From JBDRGC01 sp043818215 (lineage in GTDB: Bacteria; Chloroflexota; Anaerolineae; Anaerolineales; UBA11858): a stretch of 12,085 nt of DNA. Below the pieces are notes generated by a model that worked only from the letters and a program-made list of their open reading frames with translations, had not been told where the DNA came from and did no database searches. Of this stretch, positions 1 to 6,755 are shown in pieces. How positions within the stretch are numbered: the stretch's first letter is position 1; each line of letters opens with the position of its first letter. The DNA is taken from the NCBI GenBank assembly GCA_043818215.1, contig JBDRGC010000028.1:1-12085 (forward strand), given 5' to 3'. The position numbers were made by a program, and so were the translations under genes.

Positions 1-738
1 GACAGCTTTGATTGAGACCCCGAACCCAATTTTATATGTTAATTCCAGGATCGGGCTCCATTCACCAACCTTCAAATGATGAGTTTGTTTCTCGATTTTG
101 ATTTTTGCTGCCGCATCATCAACGATTTCCAGTTGGAATTCCATTTCAGCTTCTGTGATGCCGGTCAGAGTTCTTTTTGCAGGGCCTTCAAGTTTGCCTT
201 TATATTGACTTTTGCTGATTTGTGTTAGCTGCCGAATCTGGGTTTTGACCTCCAGCCAATCATCCCATGGTTCCATACAAAAGAAAGTTCCAACACCTAA
301 GCGTCCCAGTATATCTGGAGTTCCCAACCCTGGGATCGATTGAACCGGCGAGGCCAAACGGGCTGGGAAAGTTGCCGGCCACCATAAAGAGATCGCTGGA
401 TAGCCATCATCGACGGCTACTTGGAATAAGGTTTTTGCTTGGTGTGGGGGAATGAACTCCCTGCCCAAAACGCCTGATTTTGTTGGCAATAATGAAACAT
501 CCCGTCCATAATTGGCGGGGTTACGGTGGACAAAGTCGAAAATGCCATGCTGTCCGGGATTCATCCCCGTGGCGATACTCGTCCAGGAAACCTCACTCTG
601 TGGGGGATTGGAAACTTTAAGGCGAGCATAGCCACCCGCATCGACAAAAGAACTGAGATTAGGAGTTTTTCCCTCGGTATGAAGTTTCTCGAAGATGATA
701 GGATCATAGGCATCGAATCCAACCAGTATGGTTTTCAT
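1..738 (-). CDS. AlkP-superfamily phosphodiesterase/phosphatase, 3' end outside window
   Basis: The frame is open for 246 codons from ATG 736-738 and leaves the window at base 1, so the C-terminal part is missing. The protein begins MKTILVGFDAYDP, where Asp9 is the usual first metal ligand of the type I phosphodiesterase/nucleotide pyrophosphatase group. Residues 44-69 carry the conserved block NPPQSEVSWTS, then TGMNPGQHGIFDF. By alignment with nucleotide pyrophosphatases, Ser48 sits at the nucleophile (Thr/Ser) position; that assignment is my inference. Proteins of this family hydrolyse phosphate mono- or diesters with two metal ions, and the substrate cannot be told from this part. No signal peptide is visible. 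An AAGGA lies about 14 bases upstream of the start, a rather long spacing. The gene follows a small membrane-protein gene on the same strand by 45 bases, so the two are probably cotranscribed. Confidence 0.85.
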   Translation of the reverse strand, partial: MKTILVGFDAYDPIIFEKLHTEGKTPNLSSFVDAGGYARLKVSNPPQSEVSWTSIATGMNPGQHGIFDFVHRNPANYGRDVSLLPTKSGVLGREFIPPHQAKTLFQVAVDDGYPAISLWWPATFPARLASPVQSIPGLGTPDILGRLGVGTFFCMEPWDDWLEVKTQIRQLTQISKSQYKGKLEGPAKRTLTGITEAEMEFQLEIVDDAAAKIKIEKQTHHLKVGEWSPILELTYKIGFGVSIKAV

Positions 739-783
739 AGATAGTAATCTTCCTTATTAGGTTCGTGTAAATCGCGGGGGAAA

Positions 784-978
784 TTAGTTTTTCGGTTTTT
801 CTTCTGTGGGAGTTTCTGATAGCTCATCGCTTTTAGATTTTTCCCGAAATGATCTTCGCAGTTTTGAAAATCCCATTTTGATTTTGCTGGAAAATATGAG
901 TACGGTTCCAGAAATTACGCCAAACATTATCAATAGTGCCTGGAATAATAAGCCGCCTGAGTTTGGGTCTATATACAT
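784..978 (-). CDS. Small single-pass membrane protein, MYIDP type (64 aa)
   Basis: I chose ATG 976-978, giving a 64-residue protein that starts MYIDPNSGGLLFQ. A GGAGG lies five bases upstream, and the frame before it does not look coding. Residues 9-28 form one hydrophobic helix (LLFQALLIMFGVISG and following). A basic stretch follows (KIKMGFSKLRRSFREK), then an acidic and polar tail ending EEKPKN. Basic residues after the helix suggest that the C-terminus is cytoplasmic. Short proteins beginning MYIDP with a Gly-rich turn before one helix are, from memory, common in Chloroflexota; no function is known to me. It lies directly upstream of the AlkP-superfamily gene in the same direction, so a membrane-associated role beside that enzyme is plausible but unproven. 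Confidence 0.75.
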   Translation of the reverse strand: MYIDPNSGGLLFQALLIMFGVISGTVLIFSSKIKMGFSKLRRSFREKSKSDELSETPTEEKPKN

Positions 979-1134
979 ACTGACCTCCGATTTTTTGATA
1001 AATAAGGCTCTTTGGGATTTGCAGGGGTTAGGCCCCACCCCTGCCTCCTTCCACGGGAATTCCCAGAGACCCATAATTAAGTTTGTCCAGTTATACCACT
1101 TTCTAGCTGAAATTGCACAGTACGGATTCACGGG

Positions 1135-1278
1135 GGAGTATACCGCAAAAGTGTCGGTGACCAGCTGCTAGTTTGGGCCATCGCTACTCCGATGCCGCCC
1201 ACGGCGGGTTTGTTAGCCCCAGTTGCGCCGGGGGCGGCGCTATGAGCGAGGCTGTCCGGCACTTTTGCGGTATACTCC
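1135..1278. mobile_element. 144-bp MITE-like element with inverted termini and 9-bp target duplication
   Basis: The two ends are inverted copies: GGAGTATACCGCAAAAGTG reads inward from 1135 and again, on the other strand, from 1278. Identity runs for 23 bases with one mismatch (T/C at position 20). The 9-mer ATTCACGGG flanks it directly on both sides (1126-1134 and 1279-1287), as expected for a transposition target duplication. The interior is GC-rich and too short to code for a transposase, so this would be a non-autonomous element moved in trans. Nine-base duplications occur with IS1- and IS4-type transposases among others; I cannot assign a family. It sits about 155 bases upstream of the small membrane-protein gene. 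Confidence 0.85.
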
Positions 1279-1325
1279 ATTCACGGGAGTCGCAAGAAGT
1301 ATGGTTATGGGATTAGAAAAATGGC

Positions 1326-1442
1326 ATGAAATGTCCAAAATGCAAAGCCGAGAAGGATCAGAACAAAGATGGGTTCACGCAAGCAAGGAGTCAGCGCTAT
1401 CGGTGCAAAATTGGACTTCGATGTTATTCCCAACTTGTGTGA
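1326..1442 (+). pseudogene. Remnant of IS1-like InsA zinc-finger protein
   Basis: From ATG 1326 a 38-residue frame begins MKCPKCKAEKDQNKDGF and continues with QRYRCKIGLRCYSQLV before TGA 1440-1442. The CPKC pair, a GF(T) turn, then QRYRCK is the layout of the N-terminal zinc ribbon of IS1-family InsA proteins. In those proteins the last cysteine pair usually reads CKxC; here the second cysteine is lost (CKIG) and another appears six residues after the first. No continuing helix-turn-helix or DDE domain was found downstream in any forward frame, so this is a decayed fragment. It lies 48 bases right of the MITE, but nothing shows that the two were ever one element. Confidence 0.5.
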
Positions 1443-1974
1443 TGCAGATAAACCATAAGTGTCCAGCCCGTCGGTAACACCGATTGGAACCAAATCAACG
1501 AGAGCGGATTCAAGCACGAAAAAGAAGCCGGGGGTGCAAAAGTCTTTGCGGTCTTTGATGGCCAACTCTGAGCAGGGACGGATAACAAAATCCTTCACTT
1601 ATTGTTCACCCTTTCTTCACGCCTCCTTCATAAGTTTGTTCTAAAATCAGGGTGAAAAAAATTCAACCCTGACATAGAAGTTCAGACAAAAACATTTGGG
1701 TGCGATTCATTTGATTTGAAGTAAGACATTTCGCTGGTTGAGCGGTGTCCTGAGTTCATCGAAGGGTAGCTGATGCTTTCCAGCGTATTGAAACCAAGAA
1801 ATATCGCTTGATTTCGACACCGTACCTGCGTTCGGTGCAGGTGGCAGTGCCTGCACACTTGCCCCTTTGGGATAGGTATACGAGCGACGAAAAACATGTC
1901 GCCCTACTCAATCGGCGCTTTCAAACGAAATGAAAAACACCCCAAACATTTCTTATAACGCACGGAGACAGAAA
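1443..1974. other. Gene-free stretch before the DUF4405 gene
   Basis: No convincing gene on either strand. Frames of 61-97 codons exist here but lack recognisable motifs and ribosome sites. Visible structure is a 7-bp stem, GTGCAGG 1835-1841 with CCTGCAC 1850-1856, and a low-complexity segment around 1738-1773 that reads like a fragment of a dispersed repeat. The last 40 bases should carry the leader of the downstream gene. I see no promoter I would defend. Confidence 0.5.
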
Positions 1975-2640
1975 ATGGCAAACAGACGAATTGTATCTGC
2001 CCAAACCCGAAACAACTTTTTCATAGACAGCTTTTTATTCACCGGCGGCGTGATCACCGCCCTATCGGGAGTATATTTCTTGTTCCTGCCGGCAGCCGGC
2101 TACCAGGGTGGACGCAACCCGATGTACGGTATTGTAATCTTATTCACCCGTCACACCTGGGGCGACATCCACATTTGGGCCGGGGTGGCGATCATCGCCC
2201 TGGCTGCGATTCATATCCCCCTACACTGGAAATGGATCGTGAGCATGACCGGACGCGCTGTCAAGGTCGCGCTTGGCAAGGGCAAGATGAACAATAGCGG
2301 CAAGTTCAATCTGGGCGTCAATATGCTGATCGGTTTGAGTGCCCTCATCTCTGGTCTCAGCGGATTGTATTTCCTGCTGATCCCTGGCGCATCTCACGCA
2401 TCTGTCTTGACTGACCCTATGTGGCTGTTCAGCCGCACAACCTGGGATCTGATCCATACCTGGAGCGGAATCATCGTGATCGCGGCAGCAACCCTGCATT
2501 CTTATATCCACTGGAAATGGGCCTTCAAAGTTACTCGTAAATATTGGAGAGCGCTGGTAGGGCAGACAAGTAAGATACGTCCAGAAAATACATTGTCCTA
2601 CAATCAAGCCGTGAAACGTGACGCAGTCCCTGAAGCATAG
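1975..2640 (+). CDS. DUF4405-type four-helix membrane protein with duplicated His motifs (cytochrome b-like)
   Basis: I chose ATG 1975, seven bases after GGAG 1964-1967; an in-frame ATG at 1930 has no ribosome site. The 221-residue protein has four hydrophobic helices at about 14-40, 61-88, 113-137 and 155-182. It is an internal duplication: helix pair one contains H66, H80 and H84 in HWKW (84-87), and helix pair two contains H161, H175 and H179 in HWKW (179-182), with identical spacing. Paired in-membrane histidines of this kind ligate heme b in cytochrome b561-like proteins, so electron transfer across the membrane is the likely role; heme binding here is inferred. A polar tail follows residue 190. 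The next gene is a membrane-anchored protein 93 bases on, with a hairpin and 7-bp repeats between them. Redox proteins on the opposite strand converge on this pair. Confidence 0.8.
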   Translation: MANRRIVSAQTRNNFFIDSFLFTGGVITALSGVYFLFLPAAGYQGGRNPMYGIVILFTRHTWGDIHIWAGVAIIALAAIHIPLHWKWIVSMTGRAVKVALGKGKMNNSGKFNLGVNMLIGLSALISGLSGLYFLLIPGASHASVLTDPMWLFSRTTWDLIHTWSGIIVIAAATLHSYIHWKWAFKVTRKYWRALVGQTSKIRPENTLSYNQAVKRDAVPEA

Positions 2641-2724
2641 CGGAGAGGGATACGTGATGAGTGACAGGGCTTAGAGTTTTTACCTGTCACTCCCCTCTCC
2701 CCTCTTTCCTCTACCCTCTATGGA
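2641..2724. repeat. Stop-codon-abutting hairpin plus 7-bp-period pyrimidine array
   Basis: Directly after TAG 2638-2640 there is a perfect 10-bp inverted repeat, GAGTGACAGG 2659-2668 with CCTGTCACTC 2683-2692. Successive 7-mers CTCCCCT, CTCCCCT, CTTTCCT, CTACCCT follow at 2690-2717. GAGAGGG at 2644-2650 is the reverse complement of the array motif, so the outer arms also pair. The hairpin is not followed by a T run, so simple intrinsic termination is unlikely. The array ends at the ribosome site of the next gene. Confidence 0.7.
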
Positions 2725-2733
2725 GATACAAAA

Positions 2734-3279
2734 ATGCTAAAAAAGACCATCCTTTGGACACTTTACGCCGCTTTTGTCGGTGTGTTGATTTTCGGCGCGA
2801 TCAACCGCACCACGGCGAAAACAAGTGGCGATGACCGTTTGCAAACTGGACCTGCTGCTGAACGTGAGGCGGCGGGCAATCTGGAAAGCGGGGGGAATGG
2901 CAATGCCCATGGACAGGAAGAAGCTGCCTCCCCGCAACTTGACGAGCCTGTCGGACACGAAGATGGCGAGATCGAAGGCCACGATACAGCGGAACATGAA
3001 TGGGTGACGCTGACCGGCGCAGTCTCGAGTATTCTCCCCCGAGGAATGGTTGTGGCTGAGTCCAGCGGCCAACTAATTGAAATCGCCCGCCGCCCCTGGC
3101 GGTTTGCTCAAGAGCAGGGCTTCGTCCCCAGCATCGGAGATCAGGTCACGCTGGATGGTTTCTACGAGAATGGAGAATTCGAAGCCGCCTGCCTCACCGA
3201 CTCGACCAATGGTCAGATTGTGTACCTGCGGGATGAGACGGGACACCCCCTCTGGGCCAGCGGCGGCAGCGACCAATGA
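2734..3279 (+). CDS. Membrane-anchored protein with C-terminal beta-rich (possibly OB-fold) domain
   Basis: A 181-residue protein starting at ATG 2734, with GGAG 2722-2725 nine bases upstream. Residues 5-23 form a hydrophobic helix after MLKK, which could be an uncleaved signal anchor; no lipobox cysteine is present. Residues 24-87 are a low-complexity linker rich in Glu, Gly, Ala and His (for example GHEDGEIEGHD). Residues 88-175 form a compact domain with alternating hydrophobic residues: WVTLTGAVSSI, GQLIEIARRPWRF, IGDQVTLDGFYENGEFEA and QIVYLRD. This rhythm resembles a small OB-fold, but I do not recognise the family. The protein probably faces outward next to the preceding four-helix protein. 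The linker histidines and acids could bind metal, which is speculation. Confidence 0.7.
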   Translation: MLKKTILWTLYAAFVGVLIFGAINRTTAKTSGDDRLQTGPAAEREAAGNLESGGNGNAHGQEEAASPQLDEPVGHEDGEIEGHDTAEHEWVTLTGAVSSILPRGMVVAESSGQLIEIARRPWRFAQEQGFVPSIGDQVTLDGFYENGEFEAACLTDSTNGQIVYLRDETGHPLWASGGSDQ

Positions 3280-3287
3280 TAATAAAA

Positions 3288-3315
3288 AAGCCGGAGCATT
3301 TCATAGCTCCGGCTT
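3288..3315 (-). terminator. Intrinsic terminator between convergent genes
   Basis: A perfect 10-bp stem, AAGCCGGAGC with GCTCCGGCTT, encloses an 8-base loop. Read on the minus strand the stem is followed by a T run (complement of 3284-3289), so it terminates the ferredoxin-like gene that stops at 3352. It also starts nine bases after the stop of the plus-strand gene, but without a good T run that way, so bidirectional action would be weaker for the plus strand. Confidence 0.8.
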
Positions 3316-3351
3316 CTGTAACACTTCAGCCTGTCCTGGTTGTGACTCGTC

Positions 3352-3717
3352 TTATGAGCTTAATTTGAGATTGACCGTACCTGGCACCGCGCAGGTTTCG
3401 ATGCATTCCAGGCAGCGGACGCATTCTGCTGAGCGAATATTTTCGGGGATAGCGGGAATGTCAACCGGACATTCAACCTCGCAGCGTCCGCAGTTGGTGC
3501 AATTGTGTTGATCGGCAGTGATGTGGATGGGTGATATCTTGTTGAAGATCGCCAGAATTGCACCCATCGGACACAGGTACCTGCACGAGAAGCGCTTGAC
3601 CAGCATCGAGGTCAGTATGAACAATATCAAAACAGCGGTCAATAAGGGAGTATCCCAGTGGAAGCTAAAAATTGCCCGCGCCGGGCAGATATCGCGTAAG
3701 GGCGGATAAACTGCCAT
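3352..3717 (-). CDS. Membrane 4Fe-4S ferredoxin, NosR/NapH-like C-terminal half, probably 5'-truncated
   Basis: The longest ATG frame gives 121 residues. A hydrophobic helix lies at 24-40, then FSCRYLCPMGAI (C45, C49). Two complete cluster motifs follow: C73, C76, C79, C83 and C99, C102, C105, C109, each CxxCxxCxxxC. In NosR- and NapH-like proteins a CRYLCP block of this kind is the second of two and follows a helical N-terminal half with an earlier CxxxCP motif. That half is missing here. Upstream, the same frame still reads a hydrophobic run, FFLVLAAIVAAST (3718-3756), before TGA 3757-3759, right where a CACGGATT-type repeat begins. ATG 3715-3717 has no ribosome site. The cysteines are intact, so decay is recent, or a CTG start is used. 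If expressed, it would pass electrons at the membrane. Confidence 0.7.
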   Translation of the reverse strand: MAVYPPLRDICPARAIFSFHWDTPLLTAVLILFILTSMLVKRFSCRYLCPMGAILAIFNKISPIHITADQHNCTNCGRCEVECPVDIPAIPENIRSAECVRCLECIETCAVPGTVNLKLSS

Positions 3718-3761
3718 TGTGCTGGCGGCTACGATGGCGGCTAAGACCAGAAAAAATCAAG

Positions 3762-3793
3762 AGAATTCCGTCGAATCCGTAGAATCCGTGTAC
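3762..3793. repeat. Single arm of the CACGGATT-type repeat
   Basis: Three direct variants of AATCCGT lie in succession (AATTCCGTCG, AATCCGTAG, AATCCGTGTAC), the same words that form the right arms of the palindromes elsewhere in the window. No left arm is present. It lies exactly where the ferredoxin frame loses its N-terminal part, so it marks the likely breakpoint. Confidence 0.6.
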
Positions 3794-3825
3794 GATATTA
3801 TTGTTTTGGTTATTCAGGAACACCT

Positions 3826-5007
3826 CTATTGAATAACCGGTTGTATCTTGCTCCCATGTTTCTTGTTGACGAATACCGCGTTATACCCGCTGCTTACCAC
3901 CTGTGCTGTCGTCCACAGAATGTGCATGAACCAGGGATGCCCGCTCAAGCGGTACGCCGCCCGGGCCGCGGCCCAACGCCACAACAAATACCAACCCAAT
4001 GGGGATATCAGAATATGCCGGCGATATTGCTTGAAAGAAAAATTGTCTTGCCTGAACGCGATTTCTAGTTCCTGGGCCGCGGTTTGACCGTAGCCCAACG
4101 ACGGGCCTATGCCTTCCCCAAAAAGCGAATCGACTCCGGCGGCATCGCCGACCAGGAGTATGCGGGGGGTCGAAAAACGATTGTTGGGATGGAACCAGTG
4201 CAAGGGATGCCCCTTGAGTCCGATTGCTTCAGCGTAAGTGCCATCCTTGCCGGGCGTCTTTCTGAGGGCCGCCGTGAGATTGGCTTTGGGGCGGCGTGGC
4301 GACGTGCGGGCATCGTATACACCTCGTTTCGAATGGATGCTTTCATTCACGTAAACCGGAAAATCCCAGGCATAGCCTTGCAAATGTTGGCGAGTTGCAC
4401 TAAAGTCGAACACCGCGCCGCGTTCAGAGGATTGGGCGGCATCTTGCCTCGCCGGACTAATAACTTCGAGTGTGCGGGCTATCCGCTGAGAGTCAGTACT
4501 CTTGCGTGGATACATCTCCCTCATCATGCGCCGCGTGATCCCTTTGGAACCATCTGCCCCCACAACGGCTTTGGCGAGGTATATGTCCCTGGTTGTGGTG
4601 ACCATAATTCCCCCGGGGGTAACTTCTAGCTCCAGGGCGGCTTCGTTTTCGTGGATGCGAACCCCGCGCCCACGTGCCGTTTGGGCCAGATATTGATCGA
4701 ACTCGATGCGGTTGAACACGGTAAAGCGGGGATTTCCCTTAACATGGAAAGCACGTCCACCATAAAGGAAGCGAGCGGTGTCTATTGGCGTCTGGGGCAG
4801 AGGCAGGGGGAAGGCAAATCCTAGCTTTTCGAGGCCGCCAACCCCCAAGGGAGTCAGCCCGCCGCCGCAAAGTTTATCCCTGGGATGGACGGCCTTTTCG
4901 ATCACAAGCATACGGTTGCCCCAATTGGGGTTAACTTGCAGCAAATGCAACGCGGTCGAAAGCCCGGCAGGGCCAGCGCCAATGATTAATAAATCAATAT
5001 GCTTCAT
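3826..5007 (-). CDS. Geranylgeranyl reductase family FAD-dependent oxidoreductase
   Basis: I chose ATG 5005-5007 (393 residues, MKHIDLLIIGAGPAG); a TTG five codons earlier is also possible, and no strong ribosome site favours either. The Rossmann motif GAGPAG is at 10-15. RDKLCGGGLTP at 43-53 is the signature of the geranylgeranyl reductase/digeranylglycerophospholipid reductase group. VGADGSKG is at 149-156, and the second FAD motif LVGDAAG at 285-291 is followed by GEGIGPSLGYG at 298-308. Order and length fit the family. Known members hydrogenate isoprenoid double bonds in chlorophyll side chains, archaeal lipids or menaquinone tails. With no chlorophyll or lipid genes in view, the substrate is open; menaquinone saturation would fit the nearby membrane redox proteins, as an inference. 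C-terminal residues 336-370 are hydrophobic and rich in Trp, suggesting membrane contact. Confidence 0.85.
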   Translation of the reverse strand: MKHIDLLIIGAGPAGLSTALHLLQVNPNWGNRMLVIEKAVHPRDKLCGGGLTPLGVGGLEKLGFAFPLPLPQTPIDTARFLYGGRAFHVKGNPRFTVFNRIEFDQYLAQTARGRGVRIHENEAALELEVTPGGIMVTTTRDIYLAKAVVGADGSKGITRRMMREMYPRKSTDSQRIARTLEVISPARQDAAQSSERGAVFDFSATRQHLQGYAWDFPVYVNESIHSKRGVYDARTSPRRPKANLTAALRKTPGKDGTYAEAIGLKGHPLHWFHPNNRFSTPRILLVGDAAGVDSLFGEGIGPSLGYGQTAAQELEIAFRQDNFSFKQYRRHILISPLGWYLLWRWAAARAAYRLSGHPWFMHILWTTAQVVSSGYNAVFVNKKHGSKIQPVIQ

Positions 5008-5022
5008 AAAATCCAACTTCAA

Positions 5023-5797
5023 GTGTCGGCAAGTTGATTGGAATTGTACCTTAGCCAGGACTTAAGCAGTTGACTGGAATCAAGTGCGTCGCACCTTTAA
5101 AAATGTGCAAAGGGGATAAGCCCTGGTACTGCTTCGCCAACGAAGGCACAATCGAGATTAGCTAGGTATAATTAAGATTTGGCGGTGGCTGAAATTGATT
5201 CGAGGCACGTATGACAGTTGCTTGTGCGATGACGCGAATTGCACTCGAACGCGGCGGAATCATTGCCCAAAGCGGGGCGTATACGGAAGTTGGAGGAGGG
5301 CATAGAAGGGTTGCGTCCAGGGTCACTGAAACGCGAAAACACTACAACAAATTAGGGTCTTAGTAGTTGATTCCTTGCACAAAAAACAAGAAAAATAACC
5401 ACAGATATCACGGATTGCACGGAAAAAACAAAAAGAAAATCCGTGAAAATCCGTGTAATCCGTGGTTCCGACTCGTCCGGGATAGGAATAAAACGAATTT
5501 GCGCCGCAAGACAATTCGTTGATTTCTCAATTCGTTGTAGTTTTGGATGGCATTGTACCCTCTGCTCCGCAAAGTAGTATCTTTTCAAGCGAATAAACGG
5601 CTGCCACAGGCGCATCCGATTTCAGAAGGGCTATAGTGTGGCTTCTGCTTTTCCATCCCCCAACTAATAAACGCGCCCCCCGAAGCGGTATACAACCCGA
5701 TAGGAAGCGACTACCACCTTGCGCGGCAGCCAAAATTTACCACTACCGGTGTTTTTACTGGCTGAAACATGTGAGAAGAACTTTCTGGAGTAAATAA
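5023..5797. other. Gene-free stretch between two divergent genes
   Basis: About 775 bases without a convincing gene; frames of 60-90 codons lack motifs and ribosome sites. It holds a short palindrome, GTGCG and CGCAC around 5082-5092, the CACGGATT palindrome described separately, and the leader of the Crp-family gene with GGAG nine bases before its ATG. Promoters for both flanking genes should lie here, but I cannot point to one. Confidence 0.5.
5397..5467. repeat. CACGGATT-type palindrome, 71 bp
   Basis: The left arm starts AACCACAGATATCACGGATT and the right arm ends AATCCGTGTAATCCGTGGTT, imperfect inverted copies around an A-rich loop containing CAAAAAGAAAAT. The same loop and the same left context (AACAAGAAAA) occur at 9326-9424, so these are two copies of one dispersed element rather than chance palindromes. 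It has no coding capacity. Confidence 0.8.
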
Positions 5798-6755
5798 ATG
5801 AGCCTGGAAAAATTATTAGCGCAGCACCCCATCTTTGCTTCGCTAAAACCGACCACCAAAAACCAACTGATCCAGCAAGCCATTCCACGCAGCTACCAAA
5901 AAGACGAGTGGATCGTCCATTATGGCGACATCTGGTCTTATTTATTCATCGTAGAAAATGGGGTTATCACCGCGCTGAAAGAATCAATCGAGGGGCGCAG
6001 CCTGATCGTCGCCACTATCGAAGCGGGGGAAATTTTCTGGGGGTTGGCTTTCTTTGAAGATGGTGCCCCCATGCCAGTAGCCATGGTATCCTCCGAAGCT
6101 TGCTGCATCCACCTTTGACCCCATGAACGCCTGCTGCCGATATTGCTGGAAAATGGTCGCATGTCCTGGGAGCTTTCCCGCCTGATGGTCAAACGTATGC
6201 AGCGGGCCAGTGACATTGTCGAAGACCTGGCTTTTCACTCCGTCACAAGCCGGCTGGCACATTTGCTGTTGGGGGGCTACCAGGCCACAAGTGACATCCC
6301 TGTGGCTCGGGGTGCATTCCCATTTTGTGATATTTAGCTAAAACAAGCCATGAAATTGTAAATGGTAAATTGTAAATAGTGAATGGTAAATGAAATGGCG
6401 CGTTGGAAACTTTATTTAGGAATTCAAAGCGCTGACCGTCGGGCGTTAGGCCACAATGGGACCAAAATCGGTCCAAAAGCATTTACAATTTACCATTCAC
6501 CATTCACCATTTACAATTCTACCGGTGATCTGGGATTGCGTTCCATTACTCCAACCACCGTCACATTTTGGGATTGCACCCGTGGCTCGTGATCTGACCC
6601 TGGATGAAATGGCCGCCCGCATTGGCAGCACCCGCGAGATGGTCTGCCGGGCCTTGTACCGCTTTGCCGATGACGAGATGATCCAGATCACCCACACCGA
6701 GTTCGTCTTCACCAACCGCGAAAAATTGGCAAAACTTACTGGGGGTGGAGGGTGA
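5798..6755 (+). pseudogene. Crp/Fnr-family regulator, broken by an in-frame TGA and a MITE
   Basis: From ATG 5798 (GGAG nine bases upstream) the first 106 codons encode a cNMP-binding-type sensor domain, beginning MSLEKLLAQHPIFASLKP with the usual FIVENG and AGEIFWG turns. TGA 6116-6118 interrupts the frame. The same frame resumes with HERLLPILLENGRMSWELSR and reads to IPVAR, where a 272-bp element is inserted (6310-6581). Joining 6309 to 6590 gives IPVARDLTLDEMAARIG, then STREMVCRALYRF, a typical Crp winged helix (HTH about residues 174-194), ending at TGA 6753-6755. The repaired gene has 226 codons, the normal size for this family. The Arg and Glu residues that bind cAMP in E. coli Crp are not evident in the sensor part, so the effector is unknown. 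A Trp codon at the TGA would fit many relatives; that is a guess. As it stands, only a sensor-domain fragment can be made. Confidence 0.88.
6310..6581. mobile_element. 272-bp MITE inserted in the regulator gene
   Basis: Termini are imperfect inverted repeats: the right end reads inward GGGTGCAATCCCAAAATGTG, and the left end differs from it at four of the first 21 positions. The 8-mer GTGGCTCG is duplicated at 6302-6309 and 6582-6589. The host reading frame is restored exactly when the element and one copy are removed, which proves insertion into a once-intact gene. Inside are two facing 7-bp-period arrays: AATGGTA/AATTGTA-type units at 6354-6388, and their reverse complements (ATTTACA, ATTTACC, ATTCACC) at 6481-6515. 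No transposase is encoded. Eight-base duplications occur with several transposase families, so I do not assign one. Confidence 0.9.

Noticed and set aside
1305..1598. Minus-strand frame of 97 codons
   Set aside because: It overlaps the recognisable IS1-like remnant on the plus strand, and its product shows no motif or ribosome site.
1682..1897. Minus-strand frame of 71 codons with several Cys and His
   Set aside because: The Cys/His pattern (CRHCHLHRTQVRCRNQ) hints at a zinc finger, but it coincides with a GC-rich hairpin repeat segment and has no ribosome site.
4084..4629. Plus-strand frame of 181 codons
   Set aside because: It is antisense to the geranylgeranyl-reductase-family gene, whose FAD motifs are complete in the minus-strand frame.
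6116..6118. TGA recoding (selenocysteine or alternative code) in the regulator
   Set aside because: The same gene carries a MITE insertion, TGA ends other genes normally, and the family has no selenoprotein members I know of, so a nonsense mutation is simpler.
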